A stretch of 64,000 bases of DNA from an uncultured Hungatella sp. GTDB lineage: Bacteria > Bacillota > Clostridia > Lachnospirales > Lachnospiraceae. Shown in pieces: positions 34,763 to 43,563 of this stretch. The DNA lies in contig CAJUEJ010000003.1 in the NCBI GenBank assembly GCA_910585435.1, forward strand, positions 155,702 to 219,701, given 5' to 3'. A program made the translations under genes and the position numbers. Below the pieces are notes generated by a model. The model did no database searches. It saw only the letters and a list, made by a program, of their open reading frames with translations, and was not told the origin of the DNA. The stretch's first letter is position 1; every line of letters starts with the position of its first letter.

Positions 34763-34782
34763 TACTATTAAATTTAATAGTA
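34763..34782. promoter_or_regulatory. Perfect 20-bp palindrome, likely HxlR operator
   Basis: TACTATTAAA joined to its exact complement TTTAATAGTA. It resembles the TACT...AGTA sites of Bacillus HxlR regulators such as YodB. It sits in the hxlR / PNPOx intergenic region, 22 bases upstream of the -35 at 34804. Confidence 0.75.
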
Positions 34783-34803
34783 TCTAATAAATTTGCTAAT
34801 ATC

Positions 34804-34832
34804 TTGCGGCTTAAAAGCTTATTTTCTATAAT
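34804..34832 (+). promoter_or_regulatory. Promoter of the PNPOx-like gene
   Basis: TTGCGG (34804-34809), 17-base spacer, TATAAT (34827-34832). Confidence 0.65.
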
Positions 34833-34877
34833 AGGCCCATCAAACAGACACAAACAATTTGAATTGGAGGTAAGCTT

Positions 34878-35273
34878 ATGTTAAACGAACACGTAGTAAA
34901 GGTTTTAAAAGAGAACATGTGGGATCTGGCAACATGCTATGATGATGAGCCAAATGTGGTTCCGGTAGCTTTCAAAGATGTGACCGAAAACGGCAAACTT
35001 CTGGTGGGAGATGTTTTTCTTGAGACTACCTTAAAAAACATCCAGGTAAACAATGGAAAAATTGCTGTTTCCGCATATGATGCCAAAACCTTGGAAGGCT
35101 ATCAGATCAAAGGCACAACCGAGTATGCGACAGAAGGCGCCGTGGTGGATACATTCAAAGCCATGGTAGAAAAAATGTTTAACGGAGCCGCAACTGCAAA
35201 GGGAGCCTTGATTATCACACCTGAAAAAGTGATTGTCACCACCCCCGGCGCTGAAAACAAGAAAGAGCTGTAA
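34878..35273 (+). CDS. Pyridoxamine 5-phosphate oxidase-like flavin-binding protein
   Basis: 131 aa with a split beta-barrel typical of FMN-binding PNPOx-like proteins (NVVPVAFKDVTENGKLLVGD, YDAKTLEGYQIKGTTEY). Probably a small flavoreductase; the substrate is unknown. GGAGG lies before the ATG. It diverges from the hxlR gene, the usual pairing for redox stress-response genes. Confidence 0.85.
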   Translation: MLNEHVVKVLKENMWDLATCYDDEPNVVPVAFKDVTENGKLLVGDVFLETTLKNIQVNNGKIAVSAYDAKTLEGYQIKGTTEYATEGAVVDTFKAMVEKMFNGAATAKGALIITPEKVIVTTPGAENKKEL

Positions 35274-35285
35274 GCTTTATTTTTC

Positions 35286-36113
35286 TTATGACCCGCTGGA
35301 CTTATAATGCCTTACCCCGAATTTCCATAAGCCCAGCGCCGGCACCAGAAACCAGCAGGCGGCCAGGGGAAGGACCATATACCCTATGGATGTCCTTCTT
35401 CCCAGAATATACAGCAGGGGATAATACTGCACCAGAGCGTAGGGTACAATGAACGTGGCAAACAAAACTGCCTTCTCCCCATAGACTCCCACCGGGTATT
35501 TTCCAAACTCCCTGGCTCCGTCTGTAAACACATTCATAAATTCCAGCCCGTCCAGCGTAAAAAAGCAAAGCGCCGCATAGATCAGGAACAATCCGCTGAA
35601 CACAGCCGTTCCCCCTATCAGCATAAAAATCACGGTCAGAACCTTGGGAAAGTCCCATGCCACCTGGCTTTTTACCACGCCATATACAAACATCACAACC
35701 GCCTGCAGCATCCTCCCAATCCTTGTCAGCTCAAATTTGCTTCCCAGTACCTGGACGATCTCCCCCTGGGGCCGCACCAGAACCCTGTCGAATTCCCCTG
35801 TCCGCACCATCCCCGCAAACGCGTCAAATCCTCTGGCTGCCATCTCCGCCAGTGAAAATTCCATCAGTACAATGGAAAAGCACAGAAGTACCTCACTGTA
35901 CGTAAATCCTTCCACCCTGGAAAACCTCTGAAACATAAAAAACACTCCCAGAAACACATTAAACGATATGAGAAACTGCCCTATTAACGACAGTAAAAAC
36001 GAAGTCTTGTACTGCATCATGGATCGAAAATTCACAGACACATAATGCTTATAAAGCTTTATATTGTACCAGGCCTTCCCGGCCTGCTTCCTGATTTTGC
36101 TCATCCTTATCAC
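35286..36113 (-). CDS. ABC-2 type permease (PF06182-like), subunit 2
   Basis: 275 aa with about six membrane helices. It contains the conserved region GFDAFAGMVRTGEFDRVLVR followed by PQGEIVQVLG, seen in DUF990/PF06182 exporters. It overlaps the preceding permease by four bases. Last gene of a three-gene exporter operon. Confidence 0.88.
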   Translation of the reverse strand: MIRMSKIRKQAGKAWYNIKLYKHYVSVNFRSMMQYKTSFLLSLIGQFLISFNVFLGVFFMFQRFSRVEGFTYSEVLLCFSIVLMEFSLAEMAARGFDAFAGMVRTGEFDRVLVRPQGEIVQVLGSKFELTRIGRMLQAVVMFVYGVVKSQVAWDFPKVLTVIFMLIGGTAVFSGLFLIYAALCFFTLDGLEFMNVFTDGAREFGKYPVGVYGEKAVLFATFIVPYALVQYYPLLYILGRRTSIGYMVLPLAACWFLVPALGLWKFGVRHYKSSGS

Positions 36114-36919
36114 CCTCCCTGCACCGTGACCTGTCTCTCAGCCGCACGGCACAGAAGCCTGCCTGCCGCCGTAACCGCTGCCAGCCAGAATACCTGTAAA
36201 AGAATCGCCCGTCTCATGGCTTCTCCATCCATGCTGCCGCTGTAAATCCTGAGCGATACATTCTGCATGGACGCAAAAGGAAGAAGCTCCAGAATCCTCC
36301 CGATTTTATCAGGAAGAAACGGAAGGGGTATAATCGCCCCTGCCAGAAACTCCACCGCGGAAGTAAACAGTATCCTGAGTCCCTGAGGCGATATGGTAAA
36401 AAATGTGAGCATGTAGACCAGCATGCAAAATGACACAGTCACACCAAGTCCCAGAAGCAGCGTAATCAGAAACAGTACAAAATGTCCCACGCTGGCCGGA
36501 GCCCCAATCCCGTAAGGGTGCGGTATAAAAGCAGCAACCGCCAGAATGGGAAAGCACCGCAGTACTGCCCTTGAAAGCCGGTTTGCAATATTCCTGGAAA
36601 ACCACATGCTGTAGATGTTCACCGGCCGGCACAGTTCATAGGCAATATTTCCGTTTACAATGGAATCAAAAATTTCATTGTCCATCATCCACACCGCAAA
36701 AAAAGCCAGAAATGCCTGCTGCAGCCAGACATAAGACGCCGTAGCCGACATGCTCATGGGAAATGCCGACGGATCCGCCTGATAAAATGCCCGGAACATC
36801 ATGATCTCCATAAATCCCCAGAAAAACTGAGTCACAATGCCTGCCAGAGCAGCAACCCGGTATTGAAGCCCCATAGAAAACCTCAGCCGAAAAAAGGATA
36901 TGTATTTTTTTATGGCCAT
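36110..36919 (-). CDS. ABC-2 type permease (PF06182-like), subunit 1
   Basis: About 269 aa with six helices. NGNIAYELCRPVNIYSMWFS matches the family pattern. Start chosen at ATG 36919 (MAIKKYISFFRLRFS) after GGAGGGATCAGGAG; a longer frame to 36994 overlaps the ATPase gene. It forms a heterodimer with the downstream permease. Confidence 0.88.
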   Translation of the reverse strand: MAIKKYISFFRLRFSMGLQYRVAALAGIVTQFFWGFMEIMMFRAFYQADPSAFPMSMSATASYVWLQQAFLAFFAVWMMDNEIFDSIVNGNIAYELCRPVNIYSMWFSRNIANRLSRAVLRCFPILAVAAFIPHPYGIGAPASVGHFVLFLITLLLGLGVTVSFCMLVYMLTFFTISPQGLRILFTSAVEFLAGAIIPLPFLPDKIGRILELLPFASMQNVSLRIYSGSMDGEAMRRAILLQVFWLAAVTAAGRLLCRAAERQVTVQGG

Positions 36920-36950
36920 CTTCTCCTGATCCCTCCTCTCTCCGAAAACC

Positions 36951-37739
36951 CTATATGTCATATGTGCGGTACAGCTGTGCCACCGTCTCATCAATGTCTT
37001 TGTTTCCTTTTTTTATATCTTCCAGGCCTCCGTCCATGAGAATCTGTCCCTTTCCGATGAGTATAATCCGGCTGGCTAAAGCCTCTATATCCTGCATATC
37101 ATGGGTAGTCAAAAGCACCGTTGTGCCATGGATTTTATTCTGTTTCAAAATAAATTCCCGGACTGCCAGCTTGGAAACCGCGTCCAAACCTATGGTAGGC
37201 TCATCCAGAAATAAAATCCGGGGCTGATGCAGAAGAGAGGCCGCAATCTCGCACCTCATTCTCTGGCCTAAGGACAGCTGTCTGGCCGGAGAGCGGACCA
37301 GCTCTCCCAGATTCAGAAGCTCTGTCAGCTCCTCAAGATTTTGATTGTATTGTGAATCCGGAATCCGATAGATATCCTTTAACAGCTCAAAGGAGTCTAT
37401 GACCGGAACATCCCACCACAGCTGGGAACGCTGCCCGAACACCACGCCAATCCGGCTTACGTGTTCAATTCTGTTTTTGTAGGGGACTTTTCCGTCTACA
37501 AGAACCGTTCCCGCATCAGGTGTCAATATTCCGCTGAGAATTTTGATAGTAGAACTTTTGCCTGCCCCGTTGGGCCCGATGTACCCTACCATCTCTCCGT
37601 CCTGTATGGTAAAGCTGACATCGTTTAAGGCATGAATGATTTCATATTCCCGGTGAAAAAATGATTTCCAGGCCTCACCGAAGCCTCCGTTTCTTTTTGC
37701 AATCCTGTACGATTTGTGTACATGCTCCATCGTAATCAT
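36951..37739 (-). CDS. ABC transporter ATP-binding protein
   Basis: 262 aa. Walker A GPNGAGKSSTIKIL, signature LSLGQRMRCEIA, Walker B ILFLDEPTIGLD and the switch histidine in LLTTHDMQDIE. First gene of the exporter operon; partner of the two permeases. Cargo unknown; relatives include drug and viologen exporters. Confidence 0.95.
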   Translation of the reverse strand: MITMEHVHKSYRIAKRNGGFGEAWKSFFHREYEIIHALNDVSFTIQDGEMVGYIGPNGAGKSSTIKILSGILTPDAGTVLVDGKVPYKNRIEHVSRIGVVFGQRSQLWWDVPVIDSFELLKDIYRIPDSQYNQNLEELTELLNLGELVRSPARQLSLGQRMRCEIAASLLHQPRILFLDEPTIGLDAVSKLAVREFILKQNKIHGTTVLLTTHDMQDIEALASRIILIGKGQILMDGGLEDIKKGNKDIDETVAQLYRTYDI

Positions 37740-37950
37740 CTTGCTTCCTCCTGGTAGTTATATTTACATATCTTGCCAAGCCGGTCTGGTTTTGCTGGAT
37801 TTTGCCAGTCAAATACCGAAGGTAAAATATTCTGTTGTCCCCTTGGTATTGCAGCGGGGAATTCTAATTTTACCACTGAAGAGCCAGGAATTCAACTGCT
37901 TTTTCTGAATACTTTGCAAATACTGCATCATGTTCCGGATCACCGAAAAC

Positions 37951-38001
37951 ATAAAAAACAGCTCCCCGGAAATCCAGGTGTATTTCCGGCGAAGCTGTTT
38001 T
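37951..38001 (-). terminator. Terminator of the CotF-like genes
   Basis: Minus strand AAAACAGCT (37993-38001) pairs with AGCTGTTTT (37955-37963), with GGAAAT/ATTTCC inside, followed by TTAT. Between here and the ABC gene start at 37739 nothing else is seen. Confidence 0.8.
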
Positions 38002-38026
38002 CCTTCCCCTCATTGAATAAGGGGGC

Positions 38027-38272
38027 CTACATTCCTGCGAACTGGTTCTTTACCTTCTGCAGCTTCTGCTGTTCTGCCGTCTCAGTAGAATACCAGCCCT
38101 TGGAGGACATTTTTTTATAAATTTCGTCCTGCATGCAAAGGCTGCTGTCCAGAGCCTGGTCAAAAGCCTGATGCACATTCTGGGTTGAGGACTCTATGGT
38201 TCCGTGGAGATACAGATCGCATACTCCTTTGGTTGTCAAAAGCAGGTTTTCCATAATACATTTGTCATCCAT
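38027..38272 (-). CDS. CotF-like spore coat protein, short
   Basis: 81 aa. MENLLLTTKGVCDLYLHGTI and DSSLCMQDEIYKKMSSKGWY are typical of the CotF family of spore coat proteins, with the end rich in Gln/Lys. AGGAGG lies before the ATG. It follows a 57-aa partner by 13 bases. Confidence 0.85.
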   Translation of the reverse strand: MDDKCIMENLLLTTKGVCDLYLHGTIESSTQNVHQAFDQALDSSLCMQDEIYKKMSSKGWYSTETAEQQKLQKVKNQFAGM

Positions 38273-38285
38273 GCCGCTTCCTCCT

Positions 38286-38459
38286 TTAGATCAGATTATA
38301 AAAATTGTCGAAGATCTGCTGATGTTTCTGTGTAAACTGTTCCACATAGCTTTTCAGTTCCGGATCCTGGAGATTTTTTGCAGCATCCTGGCACTGTGTC
38401 TTTAAAAATTTCTCATGGCTTAAAGCATCCGCAACATAGCTTAATTCTTTCGGACTCAT
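38286..38459 (-). CDS. Small CotF-associated helical protein
   Basis: 57 aa, starting MSPKELSYVADALSHEKFLK and ending QIFDNFYNLI. The pattern fits the small spore-coat proteins paired with CotF-type genes. GGAGG lies eight bases before the ATG. Same operon as the CotF-like gene, with the terminator at 37955. Confidence 0.8.
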   Translation of the reverse strand: MSPKELSYVADALSHEKFLKTQCQDAAKNLQDPELKSYVEQFTQKHQQIFDNFYNLI

Positions 38460-38526
38460 GGTTCATCCCTCCTGTTCTCACAATTTTGCTGTTTTCACAG
38501 CTTTGTCTGCTTCCTTATTATAGGTA

Positions 38527-38566
38527 AATAAAAGAAAAACATGCTGGCAGATTATTTCCAGCATGT
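38527..38566 (-). terminator. Terminator after the OYE-family gene
   Basis: Minus strand ACATGCTGG (38558-38566) pairs with CCAGCATGT (38539-38547), followed by TTTTCTTTT. Confidence 0.88.
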
Positions 38567-38602
38567 CCTATGTTTAATCACAGCCGGCTTCTGTCTGTTC
38601 CC

Positions 38603-39958
38603 TCATCCCCGGAAATTCTCTGGCTGCGTCTTTTTTATCTCCATAAACTCCCTGTAAAACGGCATAAACGTTTCTGCGTCCCGCACCACACATCCTGTAG
38701 GCTTATGAGCCCTGATTAAATCTCCACATTTTCCGCAGGTCATGCATACTTTCCTGGGGTTGATCCTTCCCTCCTTCAGGATCTGGTTTGCAAAATCCGG
38801 ATCTGCAAATGCCATTCTGCCAAACAGCATGCCGTCGCAGAGCCCTTCCTCCACAGCCCCGGCAGCATACAGATCCCCATACTGGCGCATATATGTAGGC
38901 GCAGAGGCATAGACAACCATCCCGGGAACTGCCCTTTTCACGGCGCCGATTCCGTTAATCATACGGTGAATGCCGGTGAGAGGATGTTCCTCAGGTACAT
39001 ATTTTCCCGCATCATAAGGCCTGGTCACATGGGTGGTGGCATAAGGGTTCCCCATGGTGAGATTCACCATATCAAGGCCATATTCTTCATGAAGCTCTCT
39101 TACCAGGCGGATGGGCTCCGAAAAATCCGGGGCCGTGCCGCTGTCTTTGCTGACCCCAAAGCCCAGAGGGTATGGATACCCGTCATAAATCCCCAGCCTG
39201 GCTGTTACCATGAAGCTGCTGTCCTCATGCTGCTTTGCCTCCATAATACTGTTTTTCAGAAGCCTGGTACGGTTTTCATAGCTTCCGCCGTAAAGTCCCG
39301 GCCGGTTGTAAGCAGAGGTAAGTTCTGCCAGAAGATATCCATGGCAGGATTTCACGTCCACTCCGTCGAACCCTGCCTCTTTTGCCAGCTTCGCCGCCTT
39401 TCCGAACTTCTCCTCCAGTCCTTTCAGGTACTCATCCGTAACAATACAGGAGTCATCTGCAGCCCGGTACTGTTCTAATTCTGGGTGGCGGTAAGCGATC
39501 CTTGGAGCTGGTTGGTTGTCAGGGTTGGAATACCGCCCGCTGTGATTGGCCTGCATAATCAGATAGGGGGCAAAGCCGTTGGCTTTCATCCCTTCCTCTT
39601 TGATCTCCTGGAGAAATGCTTTATAGTTATCCAGGTTCTCTTCTGTCAAAAGAAGCTGGGTCCGGGAGGAACGTCCCTCCTGTACAATGGAGATAGCTTC
39701 GAACCAGATGATTGCGCTGCCACCTTTTGCCTGCCTTATATAGCGTCTTTTTGTATATTCTGACGGCGAACCGTCAGGCAGAGAATCTGCTCCCTCCATG
39801 GGGGCAATTCCCAAACGGTTTGTGAGGGTCGTATTCCTTATGTGAATCGGCTTTGCCAAAGCCTGTGTATCCTCTGCAAATGGAATATGGAGTTCCAGCT
39901 CCTTTGCCTTCTGCTTTATTTCCTCAAGGCTTCTGTAATGAAACTTCTCGTGTGCCAT
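38603..39958 (-). CDS. NADH:flavin oxidoreductase / old yellow enzyme family
   Basis: 451 aa, FMN-dependent TIM-barrel ene-reductase type. Seen: NRLGIAPMEGADSLPDG at the N-terminus, MQANHSGRYS, the loop GFDGVDVKSCHGYLLAELTS, and LCDGMLFGRMAFADPDF. A Cys cluster C-M-T-C-G-K-C near residue 412 may hold an Fe-S cluster, as in anaerobic OYE relatives. No flavodoxin or pyridine-nucleotide domain follows, so it is a short version. It is 52 bases after the GyrI-like gene. Confidence 0.9.
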   Translation of the reverse strand: MAHEKFHYRSLEEIKQKAKELELHIPFAEDTQALAKPIHIRNTTLTNRLGIAPMEGADSLPDGSPSEYTKRRYIRQAKGGSAIIWFEAISIVQEGRSSRTQLLLTEENLDNYKAFLQEIKEEGMKANGFAPYLIMQANHSGRYSNPDNQPAPRIAYRHPELEQYRAADDSCIVTDEYLKGLEEKFGKAAKLAKEAGFDGVDVKSCHGYLLAELTSAYNRPGLYGGSYENRTRLLKNSIMEAKQHEDSSFMVTARLGIYDGYPYPLGFGVSKDSGTAPDFSEPIRLVRELHEEYGLDMVNLTMGNPYATTHVTRPYDAGKYVPEEHPLTGIHRMINGIGAVKRAVPGMVVYASAPTYMRQYGDLYAAGAVEEGLCDGMLFGRMAFADPDFANQILKEGRINPRKVCMTCGKCGDLIRAHKPTGCVVRDAETFMPFYREFMEIKKTQPENFRG

Positions 39959-40010
39959 ATTGATTTTCCTCCATGTTGGTTGCTGTATTTACTGGCTATT
40001 ATGTATCTGT

Positions 40011-40655
40011 CTATGTAGCTGCTGTTTCCTTTTTGATCGGATGCCGGATAACTGTTTTCAGCTTTTCTTTGGACACTCTTCTTGCATCGCTGAGATAGAT
40101 CTCATGATGAAGCCGTTTGTCTGTAATATCCAATGTATATCCCTGCTCTTCCATAAAACGGTGCATGGCCTCTATGGTCTTTGGCTCATCATCATAGGCC
40201 CCTATATGCATGCACTGTACACAGACTCCTTCTTCGATTGTCAGGAATTCTACTTTGGAAAAATCCTGCTTTTTCTTTGCAGATGCCTCTGATACAGCCC
40301 ATTGAAAGTCTTCCTCCTGTACAAAATCTGGCAGCCGGATTACAGATATCCATTTGAAATCCTCTTTGCGGCTGTAATCGATGCCTGTCACCCCTTCCTG
40401 CCACCAGAATCCCTCCAGCGGCGGAACTACATAATCGAAGTATCCCTCAATCTGACGGGCGCCTTTTTTGCTCATCTTGATAGTGAAAGCGATTCCGTAC
40501 AGCAGGCCGATGGACGCTTTATATTCTCCGCCTTCCTCGTTGGGATCTCCGCTGCCCCGCACGGCCAGAAAGTTCATCTTTGGAATAGTTACAATCTCTG
40601 GTTTGGCTTTGGGCATGTAAAATTCTTTGTACTCTTTTTTGTAATCAAATGCCAT
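40011..40655 (-). CDS. GyrI-like small-molecule-binding protein
   Basis: 214 aa of a stand-alone GyrI-like effector domain (FLAVRGSGDPNEEGGEYKAS, GFWWQEGVTGID, HIGAYDDEPKTIEAMHRFM). No DNA-binding part. Members bind drugs or lipophilic ligands; some hydrolyse electrophiles. AAGGAGTAAG lies before the ATG. It leads a likely operon with the OYE gene. Confidence 0.85.
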   Translation of the reverse strand: MAFDYKKEYKEFYMPKAKPEIVTIPKMNFLAVRGSGDPNEEGGEYKASIGLLYGIAFTIKMSKKGARQIEGYFDYVVPPLEGFWWQEGVTGIDYSRKEDFKWISVIRLPDFVQEEDFQWAVSEASAKKKQDFSKVEFLTIEEGVCVQCMHIGAYDDEPKTIEAMHRFMEEQGYTLDITDKRLHHEIYLSDARRVSKEKLKTVIRHPIKKETAAT

Positions 40656-40888
40656 ATTGCTTACTCCTTCCTTAATTATTTAATCATGGCGTTTTCTTGT
40701 GCATGGATTGTGGGATTTTTTATTTTGGGTGCTTTTGATTTTTTATTGCTGGTAGTGTTTAGTTTTCAGGGTAATAATAATAGTAATTTTATATTACCAT
40801 ATTTTTGTTTTGGTCTCAATGGAAAAGGTGGAAGTTTGATGGGGCGATCTGATGTTGCATGGGGGGGGGAGGTGTGGGGGTTTTTGTT

Positions 40889-41036
40889 TTATTGGGCTGA
40901 TGAGTTGAAAAAACTTGGTGGATTGTCGTATCCCGCTACTGCACAGGACGGCAGCGGGGCGGCTTTTGGCTTATTGGGCTGATGAATTGAAAAAACTTGG
41001 GCTTGATTGGCGCGTCCCACTACTGCGCCGGGCGAC
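40889..41036. repeat. Diverged 82-bp tandem duplication
   Basis: The sequence starting TTATTGGGCTGATGA at 40889 recurs at 40971 with one mismatch in the first 30 bases; the following 35 bases are recognisably similar (CTACTGC, GACAGC/GGCAGC). It lies in the 502-base gap (40656-41157) that also has a G9 run (40861-40869), T/G strand bias upstream and several hairpins (GGGGC/GCCCC near 41070-41083). No credible gene is seen in the gap. Confidence 0.75.
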
Positions 41037-41091
41037 AGCCGCTGGTCCCCTGCGGGTCCCATCGGCTGTGGGGCTTTCGCCCCATAGCCCA

Positions 41092-41144
41092 GAAGCATCA
41101 AAAAGGCTCTCACAAGCAAGCTTGCGTCGCCTTTTTGATGCTTC
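41092..41144 (-). terminator. 16-bp perfect hairpin after spoIVB
   Basis: GAAGCATCAAAAAGGC (41092-41107) and GCCTTTTTGATGCTTC (41129-41144) are exact complements; the loop holds a second palindrome, GCAAGCTTGC. It lies 13 bases after the spoIVB stop. No separate T-tract, so it may stop transcription or protect RNA. Confidence 0.7.
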
Positions 41145-41157
41145 CGGGCTGCCCGGC

Positions 41158-42435
41158 TCAATGCTGGAGCATGTTTTCAATAAATATCCCATACCCTCTG
41201 GTACTGTCTTGTACAAATACATGGGTCACAGCTCCCACCAATTTTCCATTCTGTATAATTGGGCTTCCGCTCATTCCCTGTACGATTCCGCCGGTCAGGT
41301 CTAAAAGTTCTGGGTCGGTGACCTGTATTACCAGGCTTTTATTGGTATGGGAGGTGGAATAATCGATCTTCAGGATTTCGATCTCGTAGTCCTTAATCTC
41401 TCCTGATACCCCGCTTCTCAGATAGGCCTTTCCTTTTTCCACTTCCTGCCTGAACCCGATCTGCATCGGCTCTCCTGAGGTGTTTTTCGTAAAGCGTTCG
41501 TTTACGCTTCCAAAAATACCTTCTCCTGTATTGGCACTGATTTCGCCTAAAAGGGAACCGGGCCCGTAGTAAATCACGCCTGACATGACTCCTGGGTTTC
41601 CGGTGCTGCCTCTTTCAATTCCGACAATCTCCGTGTCATACAGATTTCCCTCCGAAATCTCTACAATCTCCCCTGTATCGCTGTCGCTGATTCCATGTCC
41701 CAAAGCCCCGAATCTTCCGTTTAAATCCAGATATGTCATCGTCCCGATTCCCTGGGTGTCGCTGCGGACCCAGACACCCAGCTTACTCTCCCCGTCCTGG
41801 GTAATTGTGGGCCGGATAGAGACTTCCATCTGGCTGTCCCCTCTTCGTATGGTCAGAACCGCTTCTTCATTTCCCAGCGCTCCCACCGCCTGGGCCAGTT
41901 CCTCTTTTGTCTCAAGGGGTTGTCCGTTGATAGTCTCGATATAATCCCCGGATTTTAAAATTCCTGCTGCCGGTTCCACAGGCATCCCGTCCTGCCCCAC
42001 CAGCTCACCGGTACCGATGACCATGACTCCGTCTGATTTTAAGTATATGCCCACCGGCGCACCGCAGGGAATGGCATATGTGGTGTCCACCACGTCCACC
42101 TGTATTTCCTTTAACCGGAAAATACCAAATAAATCCAAGCCTATCTGGTAGCTTCCCTGGGATTTACCGTAAAGGCTGAATGCCTGATTCTGGGATATGG
42201 TAATCTGATCCGCCGGAATATCGGATCCATTTCCCAGAACCACCTCCTCGCTTTCACTCTGCAGGGTAACCCGCACAGGCAGTGAAAAATTCAGAGTTTC
42301 CTCCTGCTCCAGCACAATACTCAACCTGTCCGGTATCACTCGTTCCATATAATAATACATAAAACCTATTGTAAACAAAACACCTATCCAAAAGACCCAC
42401 ATCAGGCCTCTCCGGTATCCACGTTTTTTTACCAT
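41158..42435 (-). CDS. spoIVB: SpoIVB peptidase (sigma-K checkpoint signal)
   Basis: 425-aa serine peptidase made in the forespore and exported to the intermembrane space, where it cuts SpoIVFA to start sigma-K activation. One N-terminal membrane helix (about 10-30), a PDZ domain (about 130-210), and the S55 domain with catalytic His in RFGALGHGISD and Ser in IVQGMSGSPII. AGGAGG precedes the ATG. Upstream CATACTA (minus strand, near 42466) could be a sigma-F/G -10. Normally recN is just upstream and spo0A just downstream; neither is adjacent here. Confidence 0.95.
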   Translation of the reverse strand: MVKKRGYRRGLMWVFWIGVLFTIGFMYYYMERVIPDRLSIVLEQEETLNFSLPVRVTLQSESEEVVLGNGSDIPADQITISQNQAFSLYGKSQGSYQIGLDLFGIFRLKEIQVDVVDTTYAIPCGAPVGIYLKSDGVMVIGTGELVGQDGMPVEPAAGILKSGDYIETINGQPLETKEELAQAVGALGNEEAVLTIRRGDSQMEVSIRPTITQDGESKLGVWVRSDTQGIGTMTYLDLNGRFGALGHGISDSDTGEIVEISEGNLYDTEIVGIERGSTGNPGVMSGVIYYGPGSLLGEISANTGEGIFGSVNERFTKNTSGEPMQIGFRQEVEKGKAYLRSGVSGEIKDYEIEILKIDYSTSHTNKSLVIQVTDPELLDLTGGIVQGMSGSPIIQNGKLVGAVTHVFVQDSTRGYGIFIENMLQH

Positions 42436-42587
42436 GACACACCTCCTGATTCTTTGAAGACTCCTCTTATAGTATGTGCCGCGATTTTAAAAACACTCTG
42501 TTATTTTTTAGTTGTTAACTTTTTCTTGTTATGCTAAACTTGGTATATGAAAACTGTTGCTGAACAATATAAAGGATAACCAATATT

Positions 42588-42839
42588 ATGAGAAATAAAA
42601 ATTTTTGGATTTTATTATTACTGTTACTGACGGGCATTGTGCTGGGCGGCTTTTTCGGCAATATGGCGGCTGGCATTCCCTGGCTGTCCTGGCTGAATTT
42701 CGGCCAGTCCTTCGGCCTGGACAGCCCGCTTATTCTGAATTTGGGGATTTTGGTGATTACCTTTGGCCTTTCCATAAAAATAACCATGGCCAGCATCATC
42801 GGAGTCGCCATCGCAATTATTATTTACCGTTGCCTGTAA
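42588..42839 (+). CDS. DUF4321-family small membrane protein
   Basis: 83 aa with two to three hydrophobic segments (LLLLLLTGIVLGGFFGNMAA, then LGILVITFGLSIKITMAS). Conserved WLNFGQSFGLDSPLILNLG marks a family of small Clostridial membrane proteins of unknown function. Start ATG 42588. Diverges from spoIVB. Confidence 0.8.
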   Translation: MRNKNFWILLLLLLTGIVLGGFFGNMAAGIPWLSWLNFGQSFGLDSPLILNLGILVITFGLSIKITMASIIGVAIAIIIYRCL

Positions 42840-43142
42840 ATTCTCCACTTACGGTTTTACCGTCAGGTTCACTTTTCCCGCAACCCTAAAATTGCCGCCT
42901 TTTTACATGAGTATAATTATGTACAGGAATTTGGGGAAGGTGTCGACCGGATGTACCGGGAGATGGAACAGGCAATATTAAACCATTTGCAGCTTTCCCC
43001 GGAGCTTTCGGCCAAAGAGCTTGCCTCTCTGCTCCACAAAACTTCCAGAACCATTCAACGCAATATTAATACGTTAAAAGAAAAGGGGGTTCTTAAAAGG
43101 GAAGGTTCAGACCGGAAAAACAATCCCAAAACAATTTTTTGA
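42840..43142 (+). pseudogene. C-terminal remnant of an AlbA_2-type ATP-binding regulator
   Basis: Translation without a proper start gives HFSRNPKIAAFLHEYNYVQE, then FGEGVDRMYREME, the usual HATPase_c_4 end of AlbA_2/RecG-like regulators, followed by a winged helix (LSPELSAKELASLLHKTSRT). The N-terminal 350 or so residues are missing. The first possible ATG is at 42951. It is in frame with the stop of the preceding gene, by chance or deletion. Confidence 0.7.
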
Positions 43143-43146
43143 AATA

Positions 43147-43175
43147 TTGACAAGAAGGCCAATTAATTGTACAAT
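43147..43175 (+). promoter_or_regulatory. Promoter of the T-box/metG transcript
   Basis: TTGACA (43147-43152), 17-base spacer, TACAAT (43170-43175). Confidence 0.8.
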
Positions 43176-43182
43176 TTATAAC

Positions 43183-43480
43183 ACATTATCAAAGGCAATG
43201 AAGAGAAAAGTAGGTAATTAGATATGTCACAGAGAGTCTGACCAGGTGAGAGCAGACACAGAAGGAATTACTGAAAATGGTCTCGGAGCCGCGTACCGAA
43301 GCTTTTACGCCAAGGCTACGACGGGTGCACCCGTTACAGTGATAGACTATCGATGAATCATTTCTCATCTGTAGTTGATAAGGCCTGTATCGCGAGGTAC
43401 AGGTGAATTTAGGGTGGTAACACGAAGCAGCAGCTCTCGTCCCTGAAAAAGAAATTTTTCAGAGAGGAGGGTTTTTTATT
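43183..43480 (+). ncRNA. T-box riboswitch, methionine specifier
   Basis: Leader of the MetRS gene. Stem I begins near GAAGAGAAAAGTAGG. The specifier loop reads CTGAAAATGGTCTCGGAGCC, with ATG at 43277-43279, matching tRNA-Met. The T-box sequence AGGGTGGTAACACG is at 43411-43424. A terminator (CTGAAAAA/TTTTTCAG, 43443-43462, then T6 ending 43477) is the default state; uncharged tRNA-Met should favour the antiterminator. Confidence 0.93.
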
Positions 43481-43563
43481 GGAAAAACAGAATATCCATG
43501 AAACAATAATTGAATTTCACCACTTCGTATTTTCATCCTAATATTAGAAATGAGGTAAATGCT

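Noticed and set aside
40302..40982. Plus-strand open frame of 226 codons
   Set aside because: Mostly antisense to the GyrI-like gene and then runs through the repeat-rich gap; no ribosome site or domain.
40889..41222. Minus-strand open frames over the repeats after spoIVB
   Set aside because: They overlap spoIVB or the duplicated non-coding segment; composition follows the repeats.
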